DNA of 64,000 bases from Akkermansiaceae bacterium (lineage in GTDB: Bacteria > Verrucomicrobiota > Verrucomicrobiia > Verrucomicrobiales > Akkermansiaceae). The position numbers and the translations under genes are program-made. The stretch is from positions 1 to 64,000 of the forward strand of contig JAQWZU010000106.1 of assembly GCA_029253285.1 (NCBI GenBank), read 5' to 3'. Under the pieces are notes generated by a model. It had not been told where the DNA came from. It did no database searches and saw nothing but the letters and a program-made list of their open reading frames with translations. Shown one piece after another: positions 8,901 through 16,126 of the stretch. Numbering within the stretch: position 1 is the stretch's first letter; each line of letters starts with the position of its first letter.

Positions 8901-9494
8901 TTAAAACCGAAATCCAATCGAAGCCTCAAAGGCCAAACTATCCTCCGTGATAAATTGGTCACCCAAAAGCTGGAAGTCATCGCGGAAGATATACCGTGCT
9001 CCGGCCTGGGCCACCACCCCACTTGGGAAGTGCGCCCGAAACCCGGCAAAAACCTGCGCCACGAAATTTGCATCCGAATCAAGGACATCATCAAAGCGAT
9101 CATCGATACTCACCAGCTCGATTCCCGCTCCGCCTCCGGCGTAGAAAGAAAGCACACCGTTCAATTTGGCCTCCACCTCATAGTTCGCAGTGATGTTGAC
9201 GAAAGAAATATCTCCACTCTCGAAAAAACTGAATCCGCGAGGATCCACGAATTCAAGAATGGCTTCATCTCGATGAGCTAAGATGTCCAGAAAGACCGAG
9301 TGGGCTACCGAATGATCTTCGTAAATTGTTCCGCGAATCTGACCAAAGCCATAGGCCGTGCCGGGCTTATCCAAGTATCCGCCTCCAATAACCACCGCTC
9401 CTCCGGAGGAGCCGAATTGCGCTTGCGAAATGGCGACAGAACAAATCAAGGCCAGAGCCGTGAATAGACAGTTTTTCTTTATGGCATTTTTCAT
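8901..9494 (-). CDS. Outer-membrane beta-barrel-like protein
   Basis: 197 residues with a clear signal peptide (MKNAIKKNCLFTALALICSVAIS-QAQ). The mature part alternates polar and hydrophobic residues in short strands with glycine-rich turns (GGAVVIGGGYL, YAGGGAGIELVSI, VVAQAGARYIF). It ends in EASIGFRF, a terminal aromatic typical of proteins inserted by the BAM complex. The length fits an eight-stranded barrel. No family-specific motif is seen. The gene lies just downstream of a lipoprotein gene (12-base gap) on the same strand, so both are probably surface or envelope components expressed together. Confidence 0.7.
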   Translation of the reverse strand: MKNAIKKNCLFTALALICSVAISQAQFGSSGGAVVIGGGYLDKPGTAYGFGQIRGTIYEDHSVAHSVFLDILAHRDEAILEFVDPRGFSFFESGDISFVNITANYEVEAKLNGVLSFYAGGGAGIELVSIDDRFDDVLDSDANFVAQVFAGFRAHFPSGVVAQAGARYIFRDDFQLLGDQFITEDSLAFEASIGFRF

Positions 9495-9506
9495 CTTATT
9501 TTTTAG

Positions 9507-9998
9507 CTAATCTTTCTTGTGATAGGAATCCGGGCTCACCGAGACGGCACGAATCCCGTGATCATATTCGTAATCATCATATTCGTAATCATGATCCTCG
9601 TTACTCCACGATCCCCCTCCTAAAAGCCTCTTCAGCGGCGGTAATTCACGAAATCTCTGCTGATAAGCCCGCTCCGCATTGTCCACTCTCACCACCTTGA
9701 TTCGACCCAAGAACTTCCGCTCCGGCAAGTGCGCACCCGTTTCCGAAAAAATCGTGGTATCCCTTGCTCCCCGGTGAAAACCAGAGAGAACGCCCCCCTT
9801 GCTCACATAAAAGCGATTCCCAGAGCTATACGCCACTGCCAAATGACTCCCCTTCTTCACCAACACATTACTGCGCAAGACCGTCCGACTCACCTGAACA
9901 CCCGGCGCAGCCACCTGGTCCCCATCCACCATTCGGGATGACGAACAGCTCGCCAACAAGAGGATAACCCCAATTATAGCACCCAGCAATCTACGCAC
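9507..9998 (-). CDS. Small lipoprotein of unknown function
   Basis: 163 residues. The N-terminus is a lipoprotein signal (MRRLLGAIIGVILLLASCSSS) with the lipobox Cys near residue 18. The next Ser residues give no inner-membrane retention signal, so an outer-membrane location is likely. The middle is a compact all-beta-looking segment (VLVKKGSHLAVAYSSGNRFYV). The C-terminal part contains an acidic repeat DYEYDDYEYD encoded by a 15-base tandem repeat, followed by a basic end. I recognise no family. It is cotranscribed with the barrel protein downstream. Confidence 0.7.
   Translation of the reverse strand: MRRLLGAIIGVILLLASCSSSRMVDGDQVAAPGVQVSRTVLRSNVLVKKGSHLAVAYSSGNRFYVSKGGVLSGFHRGARDTTIFSETGAHLPERKFLGRIKVVRVDNAERAYQQRFRELPPLKRLLGGGSWSNEDHDYEYDDYEYDHGIRAVSVSPDSYHKKD
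9561..9590. repeat. 15-bp tandem duplication inside the lipoprotein gene
   Basis: Two perfect adjacent copies of ATCATATTCGTAATC. The length is a multiple of three, so the copies add the acidic YEYDD unit in frame. Slippage could change its copy number without breaking the gene. Confidence 0.85.
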
Positions 9999-10151
9999 AA
10001 ATTATTGAACGCAGGGGCTGCTCATCTTATTCAAAATTAATTCACCTTTCCCCTCTTCCTCTCCGGCTTCCTTCTTTCAAGCGACAGTCGTATCACTGCC
10101 GAAGCCTTCTTCTCGACTTGCTCTTTTCCTAAAAATACTTTAGCAATCTTA

Positions 10152-10670
10152 ATGATCCGATTTTTCGCGGCGCTTCTCTCTCTCACGACCGCCCTGCTAT
10201 TCTCTTCCTGCGGCAGTCAGGTCGAGGCCAGGGATCCAGTCACCTACAAAAGAACAGCGAAACGAACCGCCACCTACCACAACGGCCGGGCCTACGCCCC
10301 ACGCGGTGCTCCCACAAAGGTCAAACTGGCCATCGCCGCTGGAAACCGCCTCCAAAACAAGCCCTACAAATGGGGCGGCGGCCACGCCCGACTCAATGAC
10401 TCCGGCTACGATTGCTCCGGCGCCGTCTCCTACGTCCTCCGCGAAGCCGGACTCATGAGCGGTCAAATGTCCTCTCGCGGTTTTCTGACCTACGGCAAGA
10501 GAGGCTACGGGAAATGGATCACTCTCTACGCCCGCAATGGCCACGTCTTCATCACCGTAGCCGGCCTCCGTCTCGACACTGGCGGCTCCAGCCGACGCAC
10601 TGGCCCCCGGTGGAAACCATCGACGCGAAAATCTATAGGCCACATCGTTCGCCACCCACCCGGATATTAG
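10152..10670 (+). CDS. NlpC/P60 family peptidoglycan hydrolase lipoprotein
   Basis: 172 residues. Lipoprotein signal with lipobox LLFSSC (Cys20). The NlpC/P60 domain spans about 55-172: catalytic Cys88 in GYDCSGAVSYVL, His131 in NGHVFITV, and a third polar residue His168 in VRHPPGY. The motif PYKWGGGHA before the Cys is typical. Such enzymes cut the stem peptide of peptidoglycan between D-gamma-Glu and the diamino acid. No SH3 or LysM targeting domain is present; the lipid anchor does the placing. It is transcribed divergently from the lipoprotein gene at 9998. Confidence 0.85.
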   Translation: MIRFFAALLSLTTALLFSSCGSQVEARDPVTYKRTAKRTATYHNGRAYAPRGAPTKVKLAIAAGNRLQNKPYKWGGGHARLNDSGYDCSGAVSYVLREAGLMSGQMSSRGFLTYGKRGYGKWITLYARNGHVFITVAGLRLDTGGSSRRTGPRWKPSTRKSIGHIVRHPPGY

Positions 10671-10675
10671 CGCAC

Positions 10676-10863
10676 GGAATCAAAGAGGGATCACCCGACT
10701 CGCCTACCTTTAACAAACCTGCTCGCGAGCGCATGTCGTAGTCGCCTTTGATTTTCTTCCCCGAATCACCGTGACAACCTCCACACTTGAACTCGAGTAA
10801 TGGCTTGATTTTCTCCACGAAGAGAATCTCAGCTTCGGCCTGACTTACCTTTCCCAATACCAA
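10676..10863 (-). pseudogene. Fragment of a planctomycete-type cytochrome c (PSCyt1) domain
   Basis: The minus strand encodes FVEKIKPLLEFKCGGCHGDSGKKIKGDYDMRS..., a clear PSCyt1 N-terminal segment with haem motif CGGCHG. It lacks a signal peptide, because a TGA lies just upstream of the only possible start (TTG), and homology stops after GDPSLIP. The remaining residues of the track ORF (10633) run into the 3' end of the NlpC gene and look random. Nothing of the DUF1549 or DUF1553 domains remains. It differs from the three intact family members here, so it is a relic of a fourth locus. The rest of the 304-base gap 10671-10974 shows nothing else. Confidence 0.65.
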
Positions 10864-10974
10864 GAATCAAAACCCCATTCAGACAATCAGTATGGCCTGA
10901 AGTTTTCTTGAGAAACCAACACGAAACACTACCAGGGTACAGCTCGGATCCGGAGCCCATTCTTTCGAATAATT

Positions 10975-11883
10975 CTATACCTCGATCGCCTTCCCGGCCT
11001 CGGGCACGATCACCCGATCTGCGATTCCCAGACGCACCGCTTCCTTCACCAATCTCTCGATGGGCTCGTCGGGGTGTTCATTTCCCAGCGGAAAGGTCCC
11101 GTAGTGCATCGGAATCATGAGATCAGCTCCCAACTCCCCAAAAGCCCGAATCGCTTCCTCCGGATTCATGTGAACGTCACGCCCGCTCGGTGCATCGTAG
11201 GCTCCGATCGGCAGGAAGGCCAAACAGATCTTCTCCCGCTCGCAAATCTCCTTAAAGCCCCCAAAGTAAGCACTGTCTCCGCAGTGGAATACCTTGCGAT
11301 CCCCCGAGCCCACTAAAAAGCCACCATAGTTCCGATGGGTATCCGCGGCATAGCGCGCGCCCCAATGATGACTCGGCGTATGAACCACCCGCATCCCGGC
11401 AAACTCGCGTTCCTCCCACACTTTCATCTCAGTAACATTGGGAAAGCCCAATTTCTTAACCAAACTCCCACTCCCCTGCGGAACCACAATCCCCTGTCCG
11501 GCATCAATCTCGCGAAGTGATTTTTTATGGAGATGATCAAAGTGCGCATGCGACACCAACACCAAATCCAGCTCCGGCAGATTATTGAGATGCAATCCCG
11601 GCTCGATTTGACGCTTCACCGGCCCGTGCCAATTCGCCCAATTGGGATCAAAGATAATGGAATGTCCCTCGAACTGAACCAGAAATGACGCGTGGCCAAT
11701 CCAGGTCGCCCGCAACAAGCCATCCTCCGGCGGCACCAAAATCGGCTCGTGAGTTGAACCCTCACGTTTCTTGAGCAGCTGCGGAATCAATCGATGACGC
11801 CAAAAACGATAATTGCGCGCCGGCCACCCTTTCTTGGGCAGGACTCCGGAATACCCTTCCCTCTTTTCAGACTCTTTCGCCAT
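10975..11883 (-). CDS. MBL-fold metal-dependent hydrolase (NAPE-PLD/UlaG-like)
   Basis: 302 residues from the ATG giving MAKESEK, eleven bases after pyrF; the longer track start (11913) overlaps pyrF. Metallo-beta-lactamase motifs: HAHFDHL (zinc ligands), VVHTPSHHWGARY, FHCGDSAYFGGF and the final MIPMHYGTF. WIGHASFLVQFEGHSIIFDP at the start of the fold marks the lactamase_B_2 branch that includes UlaG lactonases and NAPE-hydrolysing phospholipase D. No signal peptide is seen. The substrate could be a lactone or a phospholipid; sequence alone does not decide. Confidence 0.85.
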   Translation of the reverse strand: MAKESEKREGYSGVLPKKGWPARNYRFWRHRLIPQLLKKREGSTHEPILVPPEDGLLRATWIGHASFLVQFEGHSIIFDPNWANWHGPVKRQIEPGLHLNNLPELDLVLVSHAHFDHLHKKSLREIDAGQGIVVPQGSGSLVKKLGFPNVTEMKVWEEREFAGMRVVHTPSHHWGARYAADTHRNYGGFLVGSGDRKVFHCGDSAYFGGFKEICEREKICLAFLPIGAYDAPSGRDVHMNPEEAIRAFGELGADLMIPMHYGTFPLGNEHPDEPIERLVKEAVRLGIADRVIVPEAGKAIEV

Positions 11884-11893
11884 TTCTGCTGTC

Positions 11894-12673
11894 TTAGACG
11901 ATCCCCGACGCAATTTCTTCCGCCCAATGTTTCGCTAATCCCGCATAGTCGGTATTTCCCTCCGCGTAGGTGATTCCACGCGACACATTGATCACGCTGG
12001 CTGCCTGCCTCCCGCTGCCCTTGAGCGCGTCGATACTTCCACCCTGTGCCCCCAGCCCGGGAATGAGCAAAGGCACATCGGGAAGATTCGCGAGAACATT
12101 TTCGTCGGCATTGGTCAGACCAACCACCAGTCCGGTCGTTGTTTTTCGTCCCTCACTTACAGCCCGGTCACAAAGATCACCGACCCGTTCGAAGAGCGCC
12201 TTTCCTTCACAATCTCTTCGCTGAAAATCAACACTGCCGGAGTTCGAGGTCACCGCGAGAAGATACACCCCCTTGCCGTCCCAATCGAGAAATGGCTCGA
12301 GCGTATCGTATCCCAGAAATGGATTCAGCGTCACCGCATCAACCCCCCAGTTTTCAAAATAGGACCGTGCGTAATATTTTTGGGTCTCTCCAATATCACT
12401 CCGCTTGGCGTCCAAAATGACCGGAACCTCATCCGGCATCTCCTCCAGCAGCTGTTCGAGAATCTCAATCCCTCGGAGCCCCATCGCTTCGAAATAGGCC
12501 ATGTTCGGTTTGAAGGCAGCGGCATATTCCGCGGTCTCACCTACCACCCGGCGCAAAAACTCAGCAATCCCGCCAACCCCTCCTTCCGTGGAATCCGGAC
12601 GAGGATCTAATCCCACACAGAGGGCGGACCCGGTTACTTCGAGACGATTCTTGAGACGATCAGCGTAGGTCAT
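11894..12673 (-). CDS. pyrF: Orotidine 5'-phosphate decarboxylase
   Basis: 259 residues, the length of the type 2 (long) enzymes. The catalytic Lys/Asp tetrad lies in VILDAKRSDIGET, and the phosphate-binding loop is LIPGLGAQGGS. CVGLDPRPDS near the N-terminus and FKPNMAYFEAMG complete the barrel signature. It decarboxylates OMP to UMP, the last step of pyrimidine synthesis. No other pyr genes are nearby. It is followed by the MBL-fold gene on the same strand and preceded by a DoxX/MauE membrane protein 38 bases away, probably one transcript. Confidence 0.95.
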   Translation of the reverse strand: MTYADRLKNRLEVTGSALCVGLDPRPDSTEGGVGGIAEFLRRVVGETAEYAAAFKPNMAYFEAMGLRGIEILEQLLEEMPDEVPVILDAKRSDIGETQKYYARSYFENWGVDAVTLNPFLGYDTLEPFLDWDGKGVYLLAVTSNSGSVDFQRRDCEGKALFERVGDLCDRAVSEGRKTTTGLVVGLTNADENVLANLPDVPLLIPGLGAQGGSIDALKGSGRQAASVINVSRGITYAEGNTDYAGLAKHWAEEIASGIV

Positions 12674-12711
12674 GGAAATGTTCTAACCACCTTCACCCAT
12701 CTTCACAAGCG

Positions 12712-13152
12712 CTAGCCCTCCGATTTCCGTCCCATCCGAAATGCCATGATCAATAACACCAGCGCCACCACAAAAACCCCGGCATTCTCGGCCAATTTCA
12801 GCGGATAATTCACCGGCTCGCTGCTCTTACTAAAACATCCGCAATTGATATTCAGCCCCTTGGACCAGGCATCTGAAAGCGCCCAACAAAAGGACGCCAA
12901 CATTCCCATGATAATCACCAGCCCTCCCGACTTCCCAAATCCACTGATCACCGACAGGCCTGCAAAAACCTCCACCCACGGCAGAGTATAGGTAACCACC
13001 ACATCGTAAGGCTCATTCAAAAACTCAAATTGGTAGTTCCCCACCGACTCCAAAAATGCCGGTAGATCCTGCAATTTTACCACCCCACTCCAAACAAACA
13101 ATCCCCCCAAGCACAATCGAAGCAGCCATTCCAATATCTTACCCTTCATCAT
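12712..13152 (-). CDS. DoxX/MauE family membrane protein
   Basis: 146 residues with four predicted membrane helices: LLRLCLGGLFVWSGVVKL, VVVTYTLPWVEVFAGLSVI, GGLVIIMGMLASFCWAL and AGVFVVALVLLIMAF. The segment WSGVVKLQDLPAFLESV is typical of DoxX/MauE proteins, and the loop Cys pair in NINCGCFSK is characteristic of MauE-like members. These assist redox or disulfide chemistry in the membrane (in methylotrophs, maturation of methylamine dehydrogenase). No methylamine genes are here, so a general thiol/redox role is inferred. First gene of the minus-strand group with pyrF. Confidence 0.75.
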   Translation of the reverse strand: MMKGKILEWLLRLCLGGLFVWSGVVKLQDLPAFLESVGNYQFEFLNEPYDVVVTYTLPWVEVFAGLSVISGFGKSGGLVIIMGMLASFCWALSDAWSKGLNINCGCFSKSSEPVNYPLKLAENAGVFVVALVLLIMAFRMGRKSEG

Positions 13153-13239
13153 CCCACGCGGAAACTACCACAGACTCCCCCACAATCCTGCCAAAAAGGT
13201 TGGATTCTCTCCCCCACGATTTACTCTGGAGCCACTCTT

Positions 13240-13488
13240 ATGAAATGGTTTTCCCGCCTCCTTTCGGTCACCGTAATTTCCATCACCGGATCCAATATCA
13301 CCTGCAAAAAAGGCAAAATCACTCCTAGCCTGATCGGAGAACTTCAGGACATCTTCTCAGACCTCAGTATTTCCTGGGCCGAAATTTGGATCGATGGAGC
13401 GGGAAAAGTCTCCTTTTCCATTGAAATCCCTTCCCGCTATCACCAACGCCTGCGCAACCTCCTCATTGGCGTTCATCCTACTTCCTAA
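13240..13488 (+). CDS. Small hypothetical protein, possibly secreted or membrane-anchored
   Basis: 82 residues. The N-terminus (MKWFSRLLSVTVISITGSNITC) could be a weak signal or anchor. The rest reads like a small alpha/beta fold (LIGELQDIFSDLSISWAEIWIDGAGKVSFSIEIPSRYHQRLRNLL). I recognise no family. It lies alone between the divergent MauE-like gene and the BamD-like operon. Codon use matches the neighbours, which supports real coding. Confidence 0.5.
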   Translation: MKWFSRLLSVTVISITGSNITCKKGKITPSLIGELQDIFSDLSISWAEIWIDGAGKVSFSIEIPSRYHQRLRNLLIGVHPTS

Positions 13489-13531
13489 ATTGCTCTCTTT
13501 TCATTTTGCGCAAAAACACTAGATTTTCGCC

Positions 13532-14470
13532 ATGCTCTTTTCCAAGACAAGCCTCTTGCTCCTTCTGGGCGCAATTCTCGCTCTTCCTTCCTGCAGTTCC
13601 GACCCTGAGCAAGCACGCCTCTCCAGCGAAGCCCGCGCTCTCGATGGACGCGCCCAGGGCCTTTACAACGCCTCCTACGCCGCCGAAAAAGCAGGCGAAG
13701 TCAGCAGCGCCGTCAAAGGCTACAAAAAGATCAACCGCCTCTACCCGATGTCCCCTATCGCGGCCGAGTCACAATACCGCGTCTCCCGTCTCCTCCAAAA
13801 CGATGGGGAACTCCTCAAAGCGTTCGAGTCGTACAACAGCTTCCTCAAAAACTATCCCGCCTCGTCCCACTACGCTGACGCGATGAAGCAACAGGAAGTC
13901 ATCGCCCACAATGTCGCCAACGGTCAGATTAAAAATTCCTTCCTCGGATGGAAATCACGAATCGATGCCAAACGCACCGCCGAGATGCTCACCAAGGTCC
14001 GCAACAATGCCCCTCGTTCCGTCTCCGCCGAAAAGGCCCAGTTTACCATCGGCACGATGTATCGGAGCCGCAAGAATCCACAGAAAGCGATCGAAGCCTT
14101 CCGTATTCTCACTCGGGACTACCCGCTCTCCCAATACGCCCCTGAAGCGCAATACCAAATCGGCGCCATGCTTCTCGATGAAGCAAAAGGCGGAAACCAG
14201 GACGCCGCCAACCTTGACCGCGCCCGCAACGCGTTCGAAGACCTCCTCATTCGTCACCCGGGCAGCAAGCGCGCGGCCGATGCCAAGCGCCAGATTTCCA
14301 AAATCTCCTCTGGAGATACCCAGCGGTCCTACGACATTGCCGAGTTCTACCGCAAGAAAGGACAAAATAGGTCAGCTATTCTCTATTACAAGGAGGTCGT
14401 CCGCACCTCCACCCCCGGCCCCCTTCGCAATAAGGCTCAGGCCAAAATTTCCGAACTGGGAGGATCCTAA
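13532..14470 (+). CDS. BamD/YfiO-like TPR outer-membrane lipoprotein
   Basis: 312 residues. Lipoprotein signal with lipobox ALPSCSS (Cys about 20). Multiple TPR units follow: YNASYAAEKAGEVSSAVKGY, AAESQYRVSRLLQNDGELLK, AEKAQFTIGTMYRSRKNPQK, APEAQYQIGAMLLDEAKGG and SYDIAEFYRKKGQNRSAILYY. This layout is that of BamD-type assembly lipoproteins, which help BamA insert barrels into the outer membrane. Family assignment is by architecture, so other TPR lipoproteins are possible. It begins a tight operon: the LptE-like gene starts six bases later, then rsmI and an S4 protein. Confidence 0.75.
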   Translation: MLFSKTSLLLLLGAILALPSCSSDPEQARLSSEARALDGRAQGLYNASYAAEKAGEVSSAVKGYKKINRLYPMSPIAAESQYRVSRLLQNDGELLKAFESYNSFLKNYPASSHYADAMKQQEVIAHNVANGQIKNSFLGWKSRIDAKRTAEMLTKVRNNAPRSVSAEKAQFTIGTMYRSRKNPQKAIEAFRILTRDYPLSQYAPEAQYQIGAMLLDEAKGGNQDAANLDRARNAFEDLLIRHPGSKRAADAKRQISKISSGDTQRSYDIAEFYRKKGQNRSAILYYKEVVRTSTPGPLRNKAQAKISELGGS

Positions 14471-14476
14471 CCACTC

Positions 14477-14986
14477 ATGATTCGATTCTTTCTCACCCTC
14501 TGCTGCCTCGGCCTTCTCTCGTCCTGCGCAGGCTATCGCCTCGGAGGTGAAAAGCCGAAGCATCTCGCCACAGTCAATTCTCTTTACGTACCCCTCGCCA
14601 AAACACGCACTTTGTTCCCGCGTTCGGAGGCCCTCACCACTAACATCGTCGTCGACGCCATCACCCGGGATGGCACTTACAAAATTGGCACCGCATCCAA
14701 TTCCGACGCCACATTACTCCTCACCCTCGAGGAAATCATATACCGCCAAACAAGCTCGGACCGACGGGACACCCTCCGCTCGGAGGAACTCACCCTCGAA
14801 GTGAAAATTAGCTGGCAACTCGTCGACCCAAAACGTCCGGGGAAACCGCTCGAAGAAGGCTCCAATAGCGGACGCACCCGTCTCTTCGTCGACGACAACC
14901 TACAAACCGCCCGGGCCAATGCTCTCCCCGACGCCCTCAAACGCGCCGCTCAAGCCATCGTCTCTCGCATCGCCGATGGATTCTAA
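14477..14986 (+). CDS. lptE: LptE-like lipopolysaccharide-assembly lipoprotein
   Basis: 169 residues. Lipoprotein signal with lipobox LLSSC followed by AGYRLGG, the classic start of LptE family members (CGYxLxG). Next come a VNSLYVPLAKTRTLFPRSEALTTNIVVDAI segment and a beta-rich middle (LRSEELTLEVKISWQLVD). LptE plugs the LptD barrel that places LPS in the outer leaflet. Its position after a BamD-like gene supports an envelope-assembly operon. The stop overlaps the rsmI start by eleven bases. Confidence 0.75.
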   Translation: MIRFFLTLCCLGLLSSCAGYRLGGEKPKHLATVNSLYVPLAKTRTLFPRSEALTTNIVVDAITRDGTYKIGTASNSDATLLLTLEEIIYRQTSSDRRDTLRSEELTLEVKISWQLVDPKRPGKPLEEGSNSGRTRLFVDDNLQTARANALPDALKRAAQAIVSRIADGF

Positions 14987-15668
14987 AAACTCTCCACAAG
15001 TCACCTTCGTCCCCACTCCGATCGGTAACCTCGGCGACATCACCCTGCGGGCCATCGAGACCCTGCGCGAAGCTGACCTCATCGCTTGCGAAGACACCCG
15101 CCACTCTCTGCGCCTTCTCAACCATCTTGAGATTTCCCGACCACTCATTTCGCTCCACGATCACAACGAGCAACATCGTATCCCCGAACTCATCACCCGC
15201 GCACAGGGCGGCGAAAAAATCGCCATCATCTCGGACGCCGGCACTCCCTGCCTCTCCGATCCCGGTCACCGCTTTCTCAAAGCCTGTCGCGATCAAGACG
15301 TCGAGTTCACCGTCCTCCCTGGCCCCTCCGCCATTACCACCGCGCTCGTTGCTTCCGGATTTCCACCCCACCCTTTTTCCTTCCACGGATTCCTTCACGT
15401 CAAAAAAGGCAAACGGGGCAAGCAACTCCAAGCCGCTCTCGACTCAGCCGAGACCACTCTCTTCTTCGAATCCCCCCACCGGCTCCCCTCGACTCTCACC
15501 ATCCTTAAGGAACTGGCACCCGACACACCCATCTGCGTCGCCCGCGAATTAACCAAGGCTTTCGAAACGCTCCACCACGGCACCTCCACCGAACTCGACG
15601 CCTACTTTTCCGAACGAAAAGTGAGGGGCGAAATCGTCCTCCTCATTCCTCCCCACTCGGACAAATGA
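14976..15668 (+). CDS. rsmI: 16S rRNA (cytidine1402-2'-O)-methyltransferase
   Basis: 230 residues from the internal ATG (MDSKNSPQ); the track start at 14919 adds residues lying inside the LptE-like gene. Tetrapyrrole-methylase fold motifs: FVPTPIGNLGDITLRAIETL, CEDTRHSLRLLNH, ISDAGTPCLSDPG and VLPGPSAITTALVASG, all standard for RsmI. It methylates the ribose of C1402 in the decoding centre using SAM. The protein is slightly short and lacks the C-terminal extension found in some members. It overlaps both neighbours, so translation is coupled. Confidence 0.93.
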   Translation: MDSKNSPQVTFVPTPIGNLGDITLRAIETLREADLIACEDTRHSLRLLNHLEISRPLISLHDHNEQHRIPELITRAQGGEKIAIISDAGTPCLSDPGHRFLKACRDQDVEFTVLPGPSAITTALVASGFPPHPFSFHGFLHVKKGKRGKQLQAALDSAETTLFFESPHRLPSTLTILKELAPDTPICVARELTKAFETLHHGTSTELDAYFSERKVRGEIVLLIPPHSDK

Positions 15669-16057
15669 GAGTAGACAAATGGCTCTGGTCCATCCGGCTC
15701 TATAAAACCCGCAACCAGGCATCACACGACTGCTCGGCCGGAAAAATCAAACGTGCGGGCAAAGCACTCAAATCGAGCGCCTCTTTAAAGGAAGGCGACA
15801 CCCTCGAGGTCCCCTCGCCAGACGGCACTTACAAACGTATTATTGAGGTGATCCAGCTCATCGAAAAACGCGTCGGGGCTCCCCTCGCCCGCGAAGCTTA
15901 CAACGACAATACGCCAGGTGAAACCCTGGCCGAAGCCGGGCGCCGTCGTCTCGCTAATAAAGAAAACCGCGAGCAACGCCGGGAAGGCGATCAAGGCCGC
16001 CTCACCAAACGCAAACGCCGCCAATGGGAAGAAGGCGAGAGCGGAGGATTTTTCTAA
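15665..16057 (+). CDS. S4 domain RNA-binding protein (Hsp15-like)
   Basis: 130 residues. The S4 domain occupies residues 1-60 (MRVDKWLWSIRLYKTRNQAS, then GKIKRAGKALKSSASLKEGD). The tail is highly basic (RRRLANKENREQRREG, KRKRRQ). This matches the Hsp15/RlbA group that rescues stalled 50S subunits carrying peptidyl-tRNA. Starts with a 4-base ATGA overlap on rsmI, ending the BamD-LptE-RsmI operon. No obvious terminator is seen in the 70 bases before the convergent LamG gene. Confidence 0.85.
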   Translation: MRVDKWLWSIRLYKTRNQASHDCSAGKIKRAGKALKSSASLKEGDTLEVPSPDGTYKRIIEVIQLIEKRVGAPLAREAYNDNTPGETLAEAGRRRLANKENREQRREGDQGRLTKRKRRQWEEGESGGFF

Positions 16058-16126
16058 TTCGCAAAAGCATGCCAGAACGAGAACATCGCCCTTGCATCCC
16101 CAAGAGTTCGCGTCGAATCAATATAA

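Noticed and set aside
8875-8915. T-arm-like bases suggesting a minus-strand tRNA
   Set aside because: The stem around TTCAATT does not pair and no anticodon or acceptor arm follows; the bases encode the end of the barrel protein.
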